Assembly (NCBI GenBank): GCA_047602055.1
Contig: JASGIG010000001.1
Coordinates: 4,650,001 to 4,714,000 of the forward strand
Origin: JAODBQ01 sp047602055
Lineage (GTDB): Bacteria; Actinomycetota; Acidimicrobiia; Acidimicrobiales; Ilumatobacteraceae
DNA: 64,000 nt
Direction of reading: 5' to 3'
Shown here: piece after piece, positions 61,974 through 64,000 of the stretch
How positions within the stretch are numbered: the first letter of the stretch is position 1
Layout of the letters: each line of letters opens with the position of its first letter
The notes under the pieces: generated by a model
The model's database searches: none
Seen by the model: only the letters and a program-made list of their open reading frames with translations
What the model was told of the DNA's origin: nothing
Translations under genes and position numbers: made by a program

Positions 61974-62989
61974 CAGCGCAGCACGATCGCCGCCGGGCCG
62001 GCCGCGGCCTCACCGGCGACCCACCAGGTCCCGCCGAGATCGGCGACCGCCACCGGATCGACGGCGGCGAGCAACCCACCCGACGTCTGCGGGTCCATGC
62101 ACAGCGCCTCGGGGCCGGCGGCGGCGGTCGAGTCGAGGTGGGTGGCGACGTACTCGCGGTTGCGCGGATCGCCACCGGTGCGCATGCCCCGCTCGGCCGC
62201 GGCCAGCGCTCCCGGGTAGGAGCGGATCCCGGCGGTGTCGATGACGATGCGCACGTCGCTGCGCTCGGCCATCTCCCAGCCGTGGCCGGCCAGGCCGTAG
62301 CCGGTGACGTCGGTGACCGCGTGCACCAGGTCGCCGAGCCGGCCCAGCTCCTCGGCCGCGGCCCGGTTGAGACGGCGCATCCCGGCGATCGCTGCGGCCT
62401 TGTCGCCGGCGGTCCCCCCGGCGAGCGCCAGCGCGGTACCGATCGGCTTGCTCATCACCAGCACGTCGCCGGGCCGGGCGCCGGCCTTGCGGAACACCCG
62501 TGCCGGGTCGACGACGCCCTGGACGGCGAGGCCGAAGATCGGCTCCGGGTTGCGGATCGTGTGGCCGCCGGCGACGGTGCCGCCGGCCTCGGCGACGGTG
62601 CGCGCCGCGGCGTCGAAGATCGTCGCGATCGCGTCGCGGGGGAAGTGCTCGGGGAACGCGGCGACGTTGACCGCGAGCACGACGCGGCCGCCCATCGCGA
62701 AGACGTCGCTGCACGCGTTGGCGGCGGCGATCGCCCCGAAGTCGTCGGGGTCGTCGACCAGCGGCGGGAAGAAGTCGGTCGTGCTGACCAGGGCGACGCC
62801 GGGGGCGACCTCGTACACCGCGGCGTCGTCGAACGGGGCGAGACCGACGAGCAGCTGCGGATCGAAGCCCGGCGGCAGCTCACGGACGAGGTCGGTCAGC
62901 AGCGACGCACCCCACTTCGCCGCGCACCCGCCGCACGACGTCCACTCGGTCAGGCGCAGCGGCCCGTCGGTCTCGGCAGGCGCACTCAT
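61973..62989 (-). CDS. selD: Selenide, water dikinase
   Basis: The 338-residue protein has the active-site loop TSCGGCAAKWG (C19 and K25; Cys rather than selenocysteine), the metal-binding LVSTTDFFPPLVDDP and ANACSDVFAMGG, GGHTIRNPEP and the C-terminal PQTSGGLLAAV. SelD makes selenophosphate from selenide and ATP for selenocysteine or selenouridine. No selA, selB or selU is in the window. It is the first gene of a pair with rnhB. Confidence 0.95.
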   Translation of the reverse strand: MSAPAETDGPLRLTEWTSCGGCAAKWGASLLTDLVRELPPGFDPQLLVGLAPFDDAAVYEVAPGVALVSTTDFFPPLVDDPDDFGAIAAANACSDVFAMGGRVVLAVNVAAFPEHFPRDAIATIFDAAARTVAEAGGTVAGGHTIRNPEPIFGLAVQGVVDPARVFRKAGARPGDVLVMSKPIGTALALAGGTAGDKAAAIAGMRRLNRAAAEELGRLGDLVHAVTDVTGYGLAGHGWEMAERSDVRIVIDTAGIRSYPGALAAAERGMRTGGDPRNREYVATHLDSTAAAGPEALCMDPQTSGGLLAAVDPVAVADLGGTWWVAGEAAAGPAAIVLR

Positions 62990-63024
62990 CGGTGGCGAGC
63001 CTACGAGCCCGCCATACTCGCGGG

Positions 63025-63606
63025 GTGACCGACTCCCCGACCTTCACCGCCGTGGCGTTCAGCGGCAGCCTGCGGCGCGACTCGTCGAACACCGGCCTCG
63101 TCAACATGGCCGCCCGGCTGGCGCCCGCCGAGTTGCACGTCGACGTCGTCAACGACGCCGTGTTCGCCCTGCCGTTCTACAACGCCGACCTCGAGGAGGA
63201 CGTCCCGCCGGAGGTGCAGCGCTGGCGGGACCTGGTGACCGCCGCCGACGCGGTGATCATCGGGATGCCGGAGTACAACTTCGGGCCGTCGGCCGTCGCC
63301 AAGAACGCCATCGACTGGGTCAGCCGGCCGTTCGGCGCGCTCGCGCTGACCGGCAAGGTCATCGCCATGCTGACCTCGGGCGGCAAGGGCGGCGGATCCA
63401 GGGTCCAGGCCGGGATCGGCCCGATCCTCGGGCTGCTCGGCAACACGGTGGTCGAGGACTCGCCGGTGCACATCGCGCTGGGGGCAGACCGCATCCAGGC
63501 CGACGGCACGACGGCGGATCCCGACGTCGAGGCAGCCGTGCTCGGCAAGCTCGACGCCTTGCTGCGGGCGCTGCGCGGCGCGACGGCGGGCGACGCCGAG
63601 TCCTGA
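63025..63606 (+). CDS. NADPH-dependent FMN reductase
   Basis: The protein of 193 residues starts at GTG 63025 (VTDSPTFTAVAFSGSLRRDS); an in-frame GTG at 62992 lies only 2 bp from the divergent selD start and is less likely. The flavodoxin-like fold is shown by the FMN-binding SGSLRRDSSN and GMPEYNFGPSAVAKNAIDW. It should transfer electrons from NADPH to flavin or quinones. It is divergent from selD. Confidence 0.9.
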   Translation: MTDSPTFTAVAFSGSLRRDSSNTGLVNMAARLAPAELHVDVVNDAVFALPFYNADLEEDVPPEVQRWRDLVTAADAVIIGMPEYNFGPSAVAKNAIDWVSRPFGALALTGKVIAMLTSGGKGGGSRVQAGIGPILGLLGNTVVEDSPVHIALGADRIQADGTTADPDVEAAVLGKLDALLRALRGATAGDAES

Positions 63607-63648
63607 ACGGCTGCAGCCGGCGGCCGCACCGATCTCGCGGGTGAGCGT

Positions 63649-64000
63649 GTGGTCGTCGTGATCATGCTCGTCGCGGCGATCGCCGTCGGTGGCATCGTCA
63701 CGGCGCTCGCCGGTCGCTGGCCGGTCATCGAGGCGCCCCGAGCGGCACCGGCGACGGTCGCCGAGGAGATCCGGGCACACCCCTCGCTGTGGCGCCACCT
63801 GCGACGGCACTACGACCCGCGCACGCAGACCGGCATCGCCCTGACCGTCGCCTCCGCGGTCGTCGTGGTCGGCGCCGTCGGTGTCGGCGTGCTCTTGGCG
63901 ACGGTCCACCGCAACGTCGGCATCGCCCGCTGGGACGGCGCGCTCGCCCACTTCGGCGCCGACCACGCCACGGCGTGGGCCACCCGCGTCCTGCATGCCG
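63649..64000 (+). CDS. PAP2-like membrane phosphatase, 3' truncated by the window
   Basis: A frame open to the window end encodes two hydrophobic segments (VVVVIMLVAAIAVGGIVTAL and IALTVASAVVVVGAVGVGVL) separated by a polar stretch (EEIRAHPSLWRHLRRHYDP). A segment then begins like the first loop of PAP2 phosphatases (ARWDGALAHFGADHATAWAT). The catalytic motifs would lie beyond the edge, so the family is inferred. The start could be GTG 63649 or 63658, or ATG 63664. Confidence 0.5.
   Translation, partial: MVVVIMLVAAIAVGGIVTALAGRWPVIEAPRAAPATVAEEIRAHPSLWRHLRRHYDPRTQTGIALTVASAVVVVGAVGVGVLLATVHRNVGIARWDGALAHFGADHATAWATRVLHA

Overview
The window is high-GC DNA from an actinobacterium. GTG starts, coupled ATGA/GTGA overlaps, an SCO6880-type conjugation gene, an F420-type LLM oxidoreductase and a tmRNA tag ending EQFALAA all fit this. 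The gene content resembles Acidimicrobiia (Ilumatobacter-like), but that rank is an inference. It divides into a mobile, defence-rich left part (1 to about 25,680) and a chromosomal right part (about 25,681 to 64,000). The junction lies exactly at the 3' end of ssrA, a classic attachment site for integrative elements. The element continues off the left edge; no integrase or relaxase is visible.

Left part. Positions 1-5138 hold conjugation and replication genes (VirB6/TrbL-like membrane protein, SCO6880 protein, VirB4-like ATPase, CHC2/TOPRIM primase). Positions 5379-7931 (minus) encode a complete bacterial ubiquitin-like conjugation operon: a two-repeat ubiquitin-like protein, a family-E E2, a JAB-E1 fusion and a DUF6527 protein. 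Divergent from it, across a palindromic operator, is a HigB-like toxin with an HTH-ImmA partner. A VirD4 coupling-protein gene follows, split by an IS630-family element, then an ArdC-like antirestriction protein. At 15,319-20,945 lies a type II CBASS locus: CapP-like metallopeptidase, CapH-like repressor, two operator-like repeats, HNH-SAVED effector (Cap5), CD-NTase, Cap2 (E2-E1) and a possible Cap3 stub. As written, the CD-NTase carries a TAG just before its GS motif, cap2 has a 1-nt frameshift, and cap5 has no proper start. Two nuclease-like genes follow, one split by an IS256-family element.

Right part. Mostly housekeeping and secreted-protein genes: tmRNA, a BKACE enzyme, an EF-G paralogue, Nudix, VOC, an orphan OmpR-type regulator, LLM oxidoreductase, aldo/keto reductase, bacterioferritin with its ferredoxin, a D-aminoacylase-like amidohydrolase, a secreted subtilase, acyl-CoA ligase, a GNAT/ADP-forming acyl-CoA synthetase, SDR, an LEA-like repeat protein, D-Ala-D-Ala carboxypeptidase, a mismatch glycosylase, RNase HII, SelD, an FMN reductase and a partial PAP2-like protein. 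Within it, 54,454-59,751 is an unusual cluster: a TPR-CHAT caspase-like protein, a sigma-70-like factor and a small beta-rich protein in one operon, divergent from a subtilase with NPVMMG repeats.

Two cross-cutting points. First, single-nucleotide frameshifts occur in at least six otherwise intact-looking genes on both sides of the element boundary, so some apparent gene decay, including part of the CBASS damage, may be sequencing error. Second, intergenic spaces of the right part carry a dispersed structured repeat of about 95 bp and several paired palindromes that no gene explains.
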